In this document: one piece after another, positions 17,942-25,779 of the stretch
How positions within the stretch are numbered: position 1 is the first letter of the stretch
Layout of the letters: the number at the start of each line of letters is the position of its first letter
NCBI RefSeq assembly: GCF_938023125.1
Contig: NZ_CALHDW010000018.1
Location: 310,001-374,000 of the forward strand
Direction of reading: 5' to 3'
DNA from: an uncultured Porphyromonas sp.
GTDB taxonomy: Bacteria > Bacteroidota > Bacteroidia > Bacteroidales > Porphyromonadaceae
Length of the DNA stretch: 64,000 nucleotides
The notes under the pieces: model-generated
What the model saw: only the letters and a program-made list of their open reading frames with translations
Database searches by the model: none
What the model was told of the DNA's origin: nothing
Program-made: the position numbers and the translations under genes

Positions 17942-18718
17942 TTAGTTGTTTTCGGATGCGAGTTTGAAGCGAAGGCGTGTGAGGTGCTGTTTGGTGTCTT
18001 CGGAGAAGTCGGCCTTCATCACCCAGTCGTAATACCCGGGTTCTTTTTTGAGCACCTCGGCAACGGGAGTGCCTTTGTGCTTGCCAAAGTTAATCACGAC
18101 CTCGTCTTTTTCGTTGTAAACGAAGCGTCCTGCCAAGTCGAGATTCCGCTGCTGCGTTGTAAAAGAAGAGAGGAACTCAACATCGTTTTGCAGATCTTCG
18201 GGATAGCGGTCTAGCTGAGCCTTGAGCACTTCGAGCGTGGCGCGAGTGTCGGCTTCGGCAGAGTGAGCCTCGGTCAAGTCCTTTTCGCAATAGAATTTGT
18301 ACGCAGCCTCTAGGGTGCGGCGCTCCATTTTATGGAAGATCGTTTGCACGTCGATGAAACGGCAGCGCGAGAAATCGACCTCTACGCCGGCTCGGATAAA
18401 TTCTTCTCCTAGGAGGGGAACGTCGAAGCGATTGGAGTTGTAGCCCGCAATGTCGCACCCTTGAATCATAGAAGCCAAGCTCTTGGCCACCTGCCGAAAT
18501 GTGGGACAATCGCGCACGTCATCATCGGTAATGCCGTGGACTGCCGTGCTCTCCTCGGGGATGTGGCACTCCGGATTGATACGCCGCGTGCGCACCTCTT
18601 CGTGCCCATCGGGGTAGACTTTGATAAGGGAAATCTCTACGATACGATCCTTCTCGGGGCTGAGCCCCGTGGACTCGATATCGAAGAATACAAGTGGACG
18701 CTTGAGCTGTAGTTCCAT
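17942..18718 (-). CDS. DnaQ-like 3'-5' exonuclease
   Basis: This 258-residue DEDDh exonuclease has ExoI FFDIESTGL (residues 11-19), ExoII GYNSNRFDVPLL (about 92) and ExoIII with the catalytic His and Asp in EAHSAEADTRATL (about 150). A C-terminal module with INFGKHKGTPVAEVLKKEP (about 208) resembles the small ExoX-type C-terminal domain. It could be a stand-alone proofreading or repair exonuclease; it is not the epsilon subunit by length. It follows dnaN by 15 bp, and the adjacency fits sliding-clamp-associated processing, although no obvious clamp-binding peptide stands out. Confidence 0.9.
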   Translation of the reverse strand: MELQLKRPLVFFDIESTGLSPEKDRIVEISLIKVYPDGHEEVRTRRINPECHIPEESTAVHGITDDDVRDCPTFRQVAKSLASMIQGCDIAGYNSNRFDVPLLGEEFIRAGVEVDFSRCRFIDVQTIFHKMERRTLEAAYKFYCEKDLTEAHSAEADTRATLEVLKAQLDRYPEDLQNDVEFLSSFTTQQRNLDLAGRFVYNEKDEVVINFGKHKGTPVAEVLKKEPGYYDWVMKADFSEDTKQHLTRLRFKLASENN

Positions 18719-18733
18719 AGAAGAAGGGCAATT

Positions 18734-19912
18734 TTAGCGAGCCGTAGTAATGGGCATGATCACATTGGTTAGTTCCGTATCCTTGGGGTTTTCGGAGGGA
18801 ATGATAACCATAGCTCGAGAGGCATCGGCAATCTCAAAGACGATGTTGCTCGACTCAATTGTATTGATAAGGGCAATAAAGCTATGTACCTTAAAGCGGA
18901 GCTTCATGCTGAGGTTAGAGGGATTCTCTATTGGGAAGCGTTGCTCGGCCTGCCGTACGTCTTGTACATCCATGCTGACTGTCAATAAATTCCCATCGAT
19001 AGACATCTGCATCACTAGGGGGTGATTGGGGCTGCTCATAAAGGAGTTCATGCGCTTGATGGCAGGCACAAATAGACGCCCTTCTATGGAGATGCGGTGA
19101 GGGTTGTCTTTAGGAATTACAGAATCATAGGGCGGATAACGGCCCTCTACGAGGCGAGTAGAGGCCTCGATGTTACCAACTTTGAAGAACGCCTTGCGGT
19201 CCGTGTGCGAGAGAGTTACCTCTTCATCTGTAAAAGACGCCAAGAGAGCGCGCAAGAAGTTCGCCATCTTTTGGGGCAAACAGAACTGATAGGGCGATTG
19301 TACTCGCACGTCGGCCGGCTCCACAATAGAGGGATCCACCACGCTAGAGTCTGTATATTTCGTAAGGATCTCGGTAGAGGTAGCTACCATTGCAAGGTAC
19401 TTTGCTTTGAAGTCGAAGCACACCGAAGCAAGGATGGGTCGCCTAGCATCCTCTGCCATAGAGCCAATGGTAAGATCCAATCCACGACGCATAGCAGAGG
19501 CAGACATAGTGGCTACGTGTGCCGTTTCGGCCTCTTCTCTGTCTTTATCGTCCTTAGGATAGAGCTCGCCATCGCTCGTTGCAAAACGGATGTAGCCCCC
19601 TTCGAAAGTCATCAGTAGGGTAGAGGTCTCCGCTTCGTAGTCGAAAAGGAGGGGTTGGTCGGGCAGTCCCTTTACGTATTCCAATATATCCTTGGGATGA
19701 ACGGCAAAGGTCGCGTTCCCTTCTGAGGTGATCACGGGGAGTACCCCGCGGCTTCGCATCATACCGTCAGAGCCTGTTACGTATAGGTTGTTGTCTTGTA
19801 TTTCGAAAAGGAAGTAGGTGAGTACCGGCATCTCATTATAGACGGTAGGCACTACTTTACTTTGGTTCTGAAGGAGGGTCGAAAGCTCTCCGGAGGCTAT
19901 TTTAAACTGCAT
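18734..19912 (-). CDS. dnaN: DNA polymerase III beta subunit (sliding clamp)
   Basis: The beta clamp tethers DNA polymerase to the template. The 392 residues are close to the usual 370, with the three-fold repeated clamp layout: N-terminal MQFKIASGELSTLLQNQSKVV, a middle domain with LPQKMANFLRALLASF, and a C-terminal end MVIIPSENPKDTELTNVIMPI, close to the usual R.VIMP(M/V)R end. It is the first gene of a seven-gene minus-strand run. The promoter lies at 19947-19954. In this genome dnaN is not next to dnaA within the window. Confidence 0.96.
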   Translation of the reverse strand: MQFKIASGELSTLLQNQSKVVPTVYNEMPVLTYFLFEIQDNNLYVTGSDGMMRSRGVLPVITSEGNATFAVHPKDILEYVKGLPDQPLLFDYEAETSTLLMTFEGGYIRFATSDGELYPKDDKDREEAETAHVATMSASAMRRGLDLTIGSMAEDARRPILASVCFDFKAKYLAMVATSTEILTKYTDSSVVDPSIVEPADVRVQSPYQFCLPQKMANFLRALLASFTDEEVTLSHTDRKAFFKVGNIEASTRLVEGRYPPYDSVIPKDNPHRISIEGRLFVPAIKRMNSFMSSPNHPLVMQMSIDGNLLTVSMDVQDVRQAEQRFPIENPSNLSMKLRFKVHSFIALINTIESSNIVFEIADASRAMVIIPSENPKDTELTNVIMPITTAR

Positions 19913-19946
19913 ATCAGAGGTTGTTGCTATAGTTATTCTTCGTAGG

Positions 19947-19954
19947 CAAAAGTA
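19947..19954 (-). promoter_or_regulatory. dnaN operon promoter (-7 box)
   Basis: The minus strand reads TACTTTTG, a perfect TAnnTTTG, 34 bases before the dnaN ATG. It would drive dnaN through ridA, as no later strong box or terminator is seen until 12928. Confidence 0.6.
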
Positions 19955-19982
19955 GCCATTTTTCTTGAAGGCTCTCTAGGGA

Positions 19983-20462
19983 TTAGGAGGGATAAACAAG
20001 ATTCTCTTCTGTTGCCACGTCGAGTACTTCTCGAAGGTACTTCTCGGCTTCGTAGCGTGCCATGGGGAGGTTGTGCAGGAGACAATTCCCACAGTCTCTA
20101 GGCTCGGTGCCGGGTACTACGCCCTCGAAATCGCGCACAAAGCGGAACGTGGCTCGCATTAAGTCCAGGATGTCGTGGGAGGAGAGATCTCCCTTGATAA
20201 GGAGGTAGTTGCCCGTAAGGCACCCCATAGGCCCCCAGTAAACAATGCGATCGCGCCACTCGGGATCGTTGCGAAGGTAGGTGGCTGCAAGGTGCTCAAT
20301 GGTATGCAACTCGGGTACGCCCATCACGGGTTCCCGATTGGGCTCCTTCATGCGAATGTCGAAAGTGGTAATTACCACATCGCCAAAGCGGTCTTTGCGG
20401 GATACGTAGATGCCTCGTTTGAGGCGGATATGATCGAGTTGAAAACTAGGTATCTTCTCCAT
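19983..20462 (-). CDS. luxS: S-ribosylhomocysteine lyase
   Basis: LuxS cleaves S-ribosylhomocysteine to homocysteine and DPD, the precursor of the AI-2 signal. The 159 residues are standard. The metal ligands are visible as HTIEH (His about 54 and 58) and the cysteine in CGNCLLHN (about 124); the catalytic cysteine lies in MGCLTGNYL (about 80), where many homologues read MGC.TGFY. It is cytoplasmic. It lies 24 bp after mtnN, which makes its substrate, so the pair forms a complete SAH-recycling operon. Confidence 0.97.
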   Translation of the reverse strand: MEKIPSFQLDHIRLKRGIYVSRKDRFGDVVITTFDIRMKEPNREPVMGVPELHTIEHLAATYLRNDPEWRDRIVYWGPMGCLTGNYLLIKGDLSSHDILDLMRATFRFVRDFEGVVPGTEPRDCGNCLLHNLPMARYEAEKYLREVLDVATEENLVYPS

Positions 20463-20486
20463 TTTTAGGGTGCGTATTTGATTATA

Positions 20487-21191
20487 CTAGATTGCATTAA
20501 TGAGTTGATGGATGGCGGCGAATCGCTCGGTGCGGAATGCCTTTTCTTTCCAAAATTGGCAGTACTGCGCATAGCCATCGGCGCGGTCCGGGGTGTCGCT
20601 GATGAGCCGGATCACCATCAAGGGGAGGTGGTGGATGTAGGCTGTCTGCGCTACGGCGGCACTCTCCATGTCTAAGGCGAGAGCGTCGGGGAAGTTAGTT
20701 TTGATAAAGGAGAACTCGGCAGGGGAGGATAAGAATCGGTCTCCACAGGCTACCCCTCCTAGATGGAAAGGAACCTCTGTCTCCCTGAATTTCTCAACGA
20801 GAGAAGTCTCTACGGGATAACGCAGAGGGTAACCTTGTACTTGCCCATAGGGGATTTCGGCTCCGCAATAGACGTCGTGATAGCAAACCCAACTAGCCAC
20901 CACTATATCGCCTCTCTCCACACTCAGGCTGAGGGTGCCACTTACCCCCACATTGAGTATTAGGGTGGGAGAGAATAGGCGGATGGCCTCTGCCGTGGCT
21001 ACGGCTACGGAGACTTTGCCAATACCGGTGGTTACAAGAAGCAACGGCTGCCCTTTGTGTGTAGTGCCTTCCCAGCTCTCAAAGCCAAGAGGTGATACCT
21101 CCTTTTTCGGGGGCTCAGAGAAGAGGGGGAGAAGCTCTTGCGCCTCTTTGGGCATAGCGGCCACTAAGAGTATTTTGTCTGCACTCTCCAT
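20487..21191 (-). CDS. mtnN: 5'-methylthioadenosine/S-adenosylhomocysteine nucleosidase
   Basis: MTAN removes adenine from MTA and SAH, giving S-ribosylhomocysteine for LuxS. The protein has the nucleoside phosphorylase fold: ILLVAAMPKEAQ at the N-terminus with the catalytic Glu, TGIGKVSVA near 52, LNVGVSGTLS near 76, and the base-binding ALDMESAAVAQ near 176 with its Asp later in RLISDTPD. I start it at 21191 (MESADK) because the promoter -7 box at 21221-21228 puts transcription start near 21213; the in-frame ATGs at 21218 and 21215 would then lie at or before the RNA start. That gives 234 residues. Confidence 0.93.
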   Translation of the reverse strand: MESADKILLVAAMPKEAQELLPLFSEPPKKEVSPLGFESWEGTTHKGQPLLLVTTGIGKVSVAVATAEAIRLFSPTLILNVGVSGTLSLSVERGDIVVASWVCYHDVYCGAEIPYGQVQGYPLRYPVETSLVEKFRETEVPFHLGGVACGDRFLSSPAEFSFIKTNFPDALALDMESAAVAQTAYIHHLPLMVIRLISDTPDRADGYAQYCQFWKEKAFRTERFAAIHQLINAI

Positions 21192-21220
21192 ATTATAAGG
21201 CTTGTTCGTATCCATCATTA

Positions 21221-21228
21221 CAAAGATA
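21221..21228 (-). promoter_or_regulatory. mtnN-luxS promoter (-7 box)
   Basis: The minus strand reads TATCTTTG, a perfect TAnnTTTG. It lies just downstream of the ferritin terminator hairpin and decides the mtnN start (21191 rather than 21218). Confidence 0.6.
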
Positions 21229-21231
21229 CAA

Positions 21232-21275
21232 CAAAAAGCCCATCATCTGCACCCCAAGTGAGAGGGAGATGATGG
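21232..21275 (-). terminator. Rho-independent terminator after ferritin
   Basis: On the minus strand CCATCATCT and AGATGATGG form a 9-bp perfect stem around an 18-base loop, followed by GCTTTTTG. It begins 48 bases after the ferritin stop codon and separates it from mtnN-luxS. Confidence 0.8.
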
Positions 21276-21323
21276 ACTGCGTGGAATTCCTTTTTAAGGC
21301 TTAAAGCCTAGTATGGAGATCTC

Positions 21324-21812
21324 TTAAAGACTACTCTTGGCGAGCTCTTCGTCCAAGAAAATTAGGTTTTGCTCCTTAGAGAGGTTGATGCGATCGATAA
21401 TGCTGCAAGCGGTGTCTTCTTCCTCTACTTGCTCACGGATGTACTTCCAGAAGAAGTCTTGAGAAGCCATGTCGTGCTCAGCGGCTGCAATCTGAACGAG
21501 CTCTTCGATCCAGGCTGTTACCTTGCATTCGTGCTCATATACTTGTGTGAAGGTGTCTGCTACAGAACCGAATTCAGTGGGAACTTCCTCAAGAGGAAGG
21601 ATGGTCACACGGCCGCCGCGGCGGTTTACAAAGTTCATCATATCGTAAGCGTGCTCCATCTCTTCTTTAGATTGAGCCATAAGCCACTTTGCTAGTCCTG
21701 CATAGCCCTTGTGCTGTAGGTACATAGACATAGAAAGGTAGAGGTTGGAAGACCACATCTCGCGGTTGATTTGTAGGTCGATGGCCTTTGTTACTTTTTC
21801 GTTGATTTTCAT
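21324..21812 (-). CDS. ftnA: Non-haem ferritin
   Basis: This 162-residue ferritin stores iron in a 24-subunit cage. The four-helix bundle carries the ferroxidase residues: Glu in INREMWSSNLYLSMSMYL (helix A), the EEMEHAYDMMNF motif near residue 52 (Glu and His), and the Glu of AWIEELVQIAAAEHDMASQDFF in helix C. No haem-binding Met pattern of bacterioferritin stands out. It is cytoplasmic. It is a single gene with its own terminator; no clear TAnnTTTG box is seen upstream. Together with rubrerythrin nearby it suggests management of iron and peroxide in an oxygen-sensitive organism. Confidence 0.95.
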   Translation of the reverse strand: MKINEKVTKAIDLQINREMWSSNLYLSMSMYLQHKGYAGLAKWLMAQSKEEMEHAYDMMNFVNRRGGRVTILPLEEVPTEFGSVADTFTQVYEHECKVTAWIEELVQIAAAEHDMASQDFFWKYIREQVEEEDTACSIIDRINLSKEQNLIFLDEELAKSSL

Positions 21813-21908
21813 ATCTTCAAATACAATTTTTGTTTGTTACTACTGGTAGAACAGATGAGTCTTGCTTTGGTTCAATATCGACGAAGATTATGTTTCTCTA
21901 GGGTATAA

Positions 21909-21950
21909 AAATAAAAAAGCACCTACCCTCAATACCAAGGATAAATGCTT
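21909..21950 (-). terminator. Terminator of the tRNA operon
   Basis: On the minus strand AGCATTTATCC pairs with GGGTAGGTGCT (11 bp, four G-U pairs) around a 10-base loop, followed by TTTTTTATTTTT. It begins 11 bases after tRNA-Leu(GAG). Confidence 0.8.
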
Positions 21951-21959
21951 AAAGGGAAG

Positions 21960-22043
21960 TACGCGAGATGAGATTTGAACTCATACACCGTAACCGGCAC
22001 TACCCCCTCAAAGTAGCGTGTCTACCAATTCCACCACTCGCGC
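21960..22043 (-). tRNA. tRNA-Leu (GAG anticodon)
   Basis: This class II tRNA has acceptor GCGCGAG/CTCGCGT, anticodon loop TTGAGGG with anticodon GAG on a CTACT/GGTAG stem, a long variable arm, and T-loop TTCAAAT. It is the third gene of the Asp-Leu-Leu tRNA operon. No CCA is encoded. Confidence 0.94.
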
Positions 22044-22087
22044 AAAATGTTTCAAGTTGTCTGAGGTCGCCCTCAAAGCTGTCGTCG

Positions 22088-22169
22088 TGCCCAAGACAGG
22101 ACTCGAACCTGCACGTCGCAAAACACTCGCACCTGAAACGAGCGCGTCTACCAATTCCGCCACTTGGGC
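22088..22169 (-). tRNA. tRNA-Leu (CAG anticodon)
   Basis: This class II tRNA has acceptor GCCCAAG/CTTGGGC, discriminator A, anticodon loop TTCAGGT (CAG, reads CUG) on stem CTCGT/GCGAG, a long variable arm and T-loop TTCGAGT. It lies 44 bases from the GAG-Leu gene. No CCA is encoded. Confidence 0.94.
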
Positions 22170-22266
22170 TTCTTTGTTACTCTCTTCTCCTGGCATTAGG
22201 CCCAAATGAAAAGAGCCGCACACAATCGACTTCTATCTTATTCTTCAGTACTTACTTCGCATTTTG

Positions 22267-22340
22267 CGGTGCGGACGGGACTCGAACCCGCGACCCCCTG
22301 CGTGACAGGCAGGTATTCTAACCAACTGAACTACCGCACC
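22267..22340 (-). tRNA. tRNA-Asp (GTC anticodon)
   Basis: A 74-base cloverleaf with acceptor GGTGCGG/CCGCACC, discriminator G (an identity element for Asp), anticodon loop CTGTCAC (GTC) on stem CCTGC/GCAGG and T-loop TTCGAGT. It is the first gene of the tRNA operon. No CCA is encoded. Confidence 0.96.
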
Positions 22341-22433
22341 AAACTCGAAGTGTACTTCGACCGTCTTTGTCAAGAGCTATAAAACAACCTCTGCTGTTTT
22401 ACTTTTGATGCTCTCTCAACTCGAAAGCGACAG

Positions 22434-22463
22434 CAAAGGTACTGCTTTTTTTTATTTGTGCAA
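22434..22463 (-). promoter_or_regulatory. tRNA operon promoter
   Basis: On the minus strand TTG (22463-22461) is followed after 19 bases by TACCTTTG (22441-22434), a full match to the Bacteroidetes TTG-N19-TAnnTTTG pattern and the best-formed promoter in the window. It lies about 94 bases before tRNA-Asp. Confidence 0.75.
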
Positions 22464-22661
22464 TAGTCGGCGAATTTTTTTTCTCTCTCCGGAGTGGGTT
22501 TTGCCTTCTTGTTTTTGCAGGTGTGTTTTGTAAGTGGCTGTTATATAGGTTTATTTGTGGATACTGTGAGGCTCTAGATCTTTTTTGACTGAGAGTGAAT
22601 TTTTTTTCCTCTTTCGCCCTCTTTTCTGCTTCTCTGGGGAGCAGGGAGAGGGAAAGAGGAT

Positions 22662-22669
22662 TATCTTTG
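22662..22669 (+). promoter_or_regulatory. Promoter -7 box for D-2-hydroxyacid dehydrogenase
   Basis: TATCTTTG matches TAnnTTTG exactly and lies 28 bases before the ATG at 22698, which supports that start. Confidence 0.6.
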
Positions 22670-22697
22670 TGGTCGGATTCAATTAGACCTTAGTAAT

Positions 22698-23681
22698 ATG
22701 ACAGACAGACATAAAGAACGTATCCTCATGGCGTTCGATACCATCGAAGAGGGGTTTGAAGAACTCGAAGAGCGCTTTGAGCTTGTGCGTCCTCCTCACG
22801 GACGAGACTTCTCTCGGCAAGAGATTATGGAGCAGATCCCCTCGGCCACCATCCTCTGTTCGGTATTCGACATTCCCATAGATAGAGAGATTATCGATAA
22901 GGCTCCCAATCTAAAGCTAATTGCCAATTATGCCGTTGGCTTTAATAATATAGACATCGAGTATTGTAGAGAGAAGGGGATTGCTGTGGCCAATACCCCC
23001 GAGAGTGTAATTGCGCCTACGGCAGAGCTGGCCCTTGCCCTCTTGCTGTCGCTTTCGCGTCGCACGGCGGAGTGGGATCGTACTTTGCGCACGATGGGTA
23101 GAGATCTCAAGCCCTCTCGTTTGGATCGCTTGGGGCTCGACCTCCTCGGTAAAACAATAGGGATTGTAGGCTTTGGCAATATAGGTCGAAGTGTGGCCGT
23201 GCGCTGTCAGGCTTTTGGAATGAAGGTGCTCTACTACAAACGCCATAGGCTTTCGGAGGAGATAGAGCAGAAGCTCGGTGTGACCTATTGCGACCTTGAT
23301 ACGCTATTTGAGACAGCCGATGTGGTCTCTCTCCATACCCCTCTTAATGAGGATTCTCGCCATCTTGTGGATGCCGATAGGCTCGCTCGGATGAAGCCTT
23401 CGGCTCTCCTCGTTAATACCGCTCGTGGAGCGGTGGTGGACGAAAATGCCCTAGTGGAGGCTCTTTCCTCCGGGAAAATTGCCGGTGCAGCGCTTGATGT
23501 ATACGAAGATGCCGACAAGCCTAATGCGGCCCTCTTCCGCTTAGACAATGTGGTAATGACCCCCCATGTGGGAACGCAGACCTACGATGCTCGTCTTTCT
23601 ATGGCGCGTGAGCTAACGAATAATGTACTTGGCTTTGTGGATGGAGACCGCCCTGTAGCTTATGTAGTGCGACCGGTGTAG
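22698..23681 (+). CDS. D-isomer specific 2-hydroxyacid dehydrogenase
   Basis: This 327-residue NAD(P)-dependent dehydrogenase probably reduces a 2-keto acid such as glyoxylate or hydroxypyruvate to the D-hydroxy acid. The Rossmann motif is GFGNIGRSVAVR near residue 157; the catalytic Arg lies in VNTARGAVVDE (about 240), the Glu in DVYED (about 272) and the His in TPHVGTQ (about 291). NAYAVGFNNID-type substrate loop NYAVGFNNID lies near 76. It is cytoplasmic, a single gene with its own promoter. The exact substrate cannot be read from sequence; similar proteins are called glyoxylate or hydroxypyruvate reductase. Confidence 0.9.
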   Translation: MTDRHKERILMAFDTIEEGFEELEERFELVRPPHGRDFSRQEIMEQIPSATILCSVFDIPIDREIIDKAPNLKLIANYAVGFNNIDIEYCREKGIAVANTPESVIAPTAELALALLLSLSRRTAEWDRTLRTMGRDLKPSRLDRLGLDLLGKTIGIVGFGNIGRSVAVRCQAFGMKVLYYKRHRLSEEIEQKLGVTYCDLDTLFETADVVSLHTPLNEDSRHLVDADRLARMKPSALLVNTARGAVVDENALVEALSSGKIAGAALDVYEDADKPNAALFRLDNVVMTPHVGTQTYDARLSMARELTNNVLGFVDGDRPVAYVVRPV

Positions 23682-23972
23682 GCTCCGGCTCTCACTCGAG
23701 AGATTTCGGATGAATTGCGCTCTTCTCTTTTGTCTATTCCCGTTGATGGGGAAGACGGAAGAGGGGAGTGTTCTTTTTTGCCCCTTGAAACGAGAACGGA
23801 TGCAGGCTGAGGAATTTAGAACTCTTGCCCTATACTTTTTGATTTTTCGGGCAGAATGTTCCCTTCTAATCAGCCTATTTCCGAAAGAATTCTACCCTGC
23901 AGGGGGGGGCTCAGCTCGAGACCTTGGTCTTTTTAGCCCTCTTTAGAGCAACAGAACTATGATAGGGTAGCG
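23682..23972. other. Intergenic region, no gene seen
   Basis: These 291 bases follow the dehydrogenase gene. A short open frame on the plus strand (23710-23946) has a low-complexity, Cys/Phe/Leu-rich translation and no recognisable features. An eight-G run lies near 23892-23899. Nothing else is evident. Confidence 0.5.
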
Positions 23973-24490
23973 TCATTTCCTCTCTATGTCATCCTCTATT
24001 CGGAGTTGTTTGACTTCGGGAAAGCGGTGTACCATGATACACGACCAAAGGTTCTCCGTTCTCATCAACCACCTTGGAAACTTCCCCCACTTGCAAGAGT
24101 GAAAGCGATCGTTTATCTTTGCCAACAGAGAGAGCAGAAGACTGTACAGGTGCGTCCCCAGTTGTTGTAAAGCTCTTCGGATTACGGGCGAGTTCATCTA
24201 TGAGCTTGCCCTTTTCTATTTCTATTAAGGAGTGATCGTAATACTTATTTTGCCCCAAGCCTTACAATCCAAGCCCTTATGAGGCTCCACGAATCCCCCT
24301 TGCTTCTTTCTCGGACGCTTCTTTGTCTACAATAACAGTCTCTGTAAGTTCCTGGTAAAAGGATTGGAGATAATAGCCGGGAGTCGCTATCTTTGTTAGG
24401 AGGATGTTGCTCAGATTCGGATTTGTGGCAAATATGTTGGGATAGATAATAGGCGCAATGGTACTCTGGAATTTAGTGCACGGCTGTCAT
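23973..24490 (-). pseudogene. Decayed mobile-element polyvalent protein relic
   Basis: The minus strand carries one reading frame broken by two stops, running from about 24490 to a frame change near 24030. The segment before the stops reads like protein (YYLQSFYQELTETVIVDKE) and the segment after them (24258-23989) contains KVVDENGEPLVVYHGTP, a phrase I know from large polyvalent proteins of phages and conjugative elements that carry an ADP-ribosyltransferase-like domain. After VVYHGTP the frame appears shifted. No start, ribosome site or partner is present. I take it as a relic; the family call is inferred from one motif. Confidence 0.5.
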
Positions 24491-25183
24491 CGAAAGAGCG
24501 AAGGGTGTAAGCATTGCTACGTTTTCACGCGCGATGAGCAGCATGGGATAGATGCAAATATTGTGTGCAAAACATCGGCCTTCTATCTGCCAATGAGGCG
24601 GGATAGGAGGGGAGACTGGAAGATCCCTGCCGGCTCTATGGTGATGACGTGCTTCTCGTCGGATTTCTTTATCGAAGAAATAGATGCCTGGAGGGAGGAG
24701 GCTTGGCGGATGATGCGAGAGCGGAAGGACTTGGAGTTCTATATGGTCACCAAGCGTCCTGAGCGCATTGCCGAGAGTTTACCTCGCTTTTGGGCTGAGC
24801 TAAAGGCCCGTGTTTATATCTGTTGTACGATGGAAAATCAGCGACGAGTAGATGAGCGTCTTCCGGTTTTTCAGGCACTGCCGCTCGTCCATCGTGAGAT
24901 AATAGTAGAGCCAATGCTCGAGATGGTAGACTTCCACGGCTCGTTGAGCGGTATCGATCGCATTATCGTGGGTGGTGAGTCGGGAAGAAACGCTCGCCCC
25001 TGCTACTATGAATGGGTGTTAGATGTGCGTCGCCAATGCGAGGAGGCTAGAGTCGGGTTTCATTTCATGCAGACGGGTGGGAATTTCTATAAGGACGGAA
25101 AGAATTATAAACTTACGCACAAGCTGCAAATGGCGCAGGCTAGGCGTGCGAATATTGATATTGATTCTGAGGTCGCTCTTTGA
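24458..25183 (+). CDS. Phage Gp37/Gp68 family protein (DUF5131)
   Basis: This 241-residue protein starts at 24458; a stop lies in frame five codons upstream. It matches DUF5131, first noted in phage proteins Gp37/Gp68. The N-terminus carries the family pattern WNLVHGCHRKSEGCKHCYVF with three cysteines arranged as in radical-SAM-like proteins, followed by MTCFSSDFF, MVTKRPERI and IIVGGESGRNARP. The biochemical activity is not known to me. It overlaps the decayed minus-strand relic and stands alone without phage structural genes, so it is probably a cargo or remnant gene of a lost element. Its frame is intact and may still be expressed. Confidence 0.8.
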   Translation: MVLWNLVHGCHRKSEGCKHCYVFTRDEQHGIDANIVCKTSAFYLPMRRDRRGDWKIPAGSMVMTCFSSDFFIEEIDAWREEAWRMMRERKDLEFYMVTKRPERIAESLPRFWAELKARVYICCTMENQRRVDERLPVFQALPLVHREIIVEPMLEMVDFHGSLSGIDRIIVGGESGRNARPCYYEWVLDVRRQCEEARVGFHFMQTGGNFYKDGKNYKLTHKLQMAQARRANIDIDSEVAL

Positions 25184-25779
25184 GCTTTGAGACCACTCTT
25201 TCTATAATGTGAAAGAGTCTCTTTTTACATAGATAAAACAAAGGGCGTGTACTTGTGGTAGGTGCTAATACCCCCTGTGCATTATGTGGTGATGATGCAA
25301 GGGAAGAATCTTTTAGGAATAGAAATCTAAAAAGCAGTTCGCAAATGAACCCTTAGTACGACTATCAGTAGTGGTGTGCTCCCTTCTTATGTCCTCGTTC
25401 GAGAGTTGTCTTGTTCATGTTTTAGTAGGGAGGGGCGTACGGTCTCCTTCTGTCATGTCGCTCTTCCCTTGTGGCGAAGAGGGTGGCCTAGCTCGCCTTC
25501 TGGGATTACCTAAAAAGGGTGTGTTTTGTCAGTAATTGTACGGATTTGTTGGGCGAGGGGTGGGGTGGTAATGGTTCGAAATTCTTGTATTTATCTTGTT
25601 TTTAGGGTGGTAAAAAGGATTTCTTTCATCTCTTTTTTTGGCACGTTGTAGTACATTTCTGTATTACTAAAAGATACGGATTACCTATAAGTAGGTACAA
25701 AAAGGGTGTATGTCTGACATTTAATCCCTACTTTTGCACGCAGAAAACGAAAAGGAAACAGACAAATAAAAAAGAAACT
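25184..25779. other. Long intergenic region upstream of rubrerythrin
   Basis: These 596 bases hold no open frame that reads like protein. The only firm element is the promoter at 25729-25736. The stretch is AT-richer than the neighbouring genes. It is a possible home for a regulatory RNA or peroxide-responsive operator, but I see no specific motif. Confidence 0.5.
25729..25736 (+). promoter_or_regulatory. Rubrerythrin promoter (-7 box)
   Basis: TACTTTTG is an exact TAnnTTTG, 44 bases before the rubrerythrin ATG at 25780. The leader is purine-rich (AAAACGAAAAGG), typical for translation initiation in this phylum. Confidence 0.65.

Larger units (their letters stand above)
22341..22697. other. 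Intergenic region with divergent promoters
   Basis: These 357 bases lie between the tRNA operon (minus) and the dehydrogenase gene (plus). They hold both promoters (22434-22463 minus, 22662-22669 plus) and T-rich tracts. I see no gene in them. Confidence 0.7.

Noticed and set aside
21960..22340. Protein-like short frames over the tRNA cluster
   Set aside because: They arise from reading tRNA genes as protein; the cloverleaves explain the sequence.
23710..23946. Open plus-strand frame of 78 codons after the dehydrogenase
   Set aside because: Low-complexity translation running through an eight-G run; no promoter or family resemblance.
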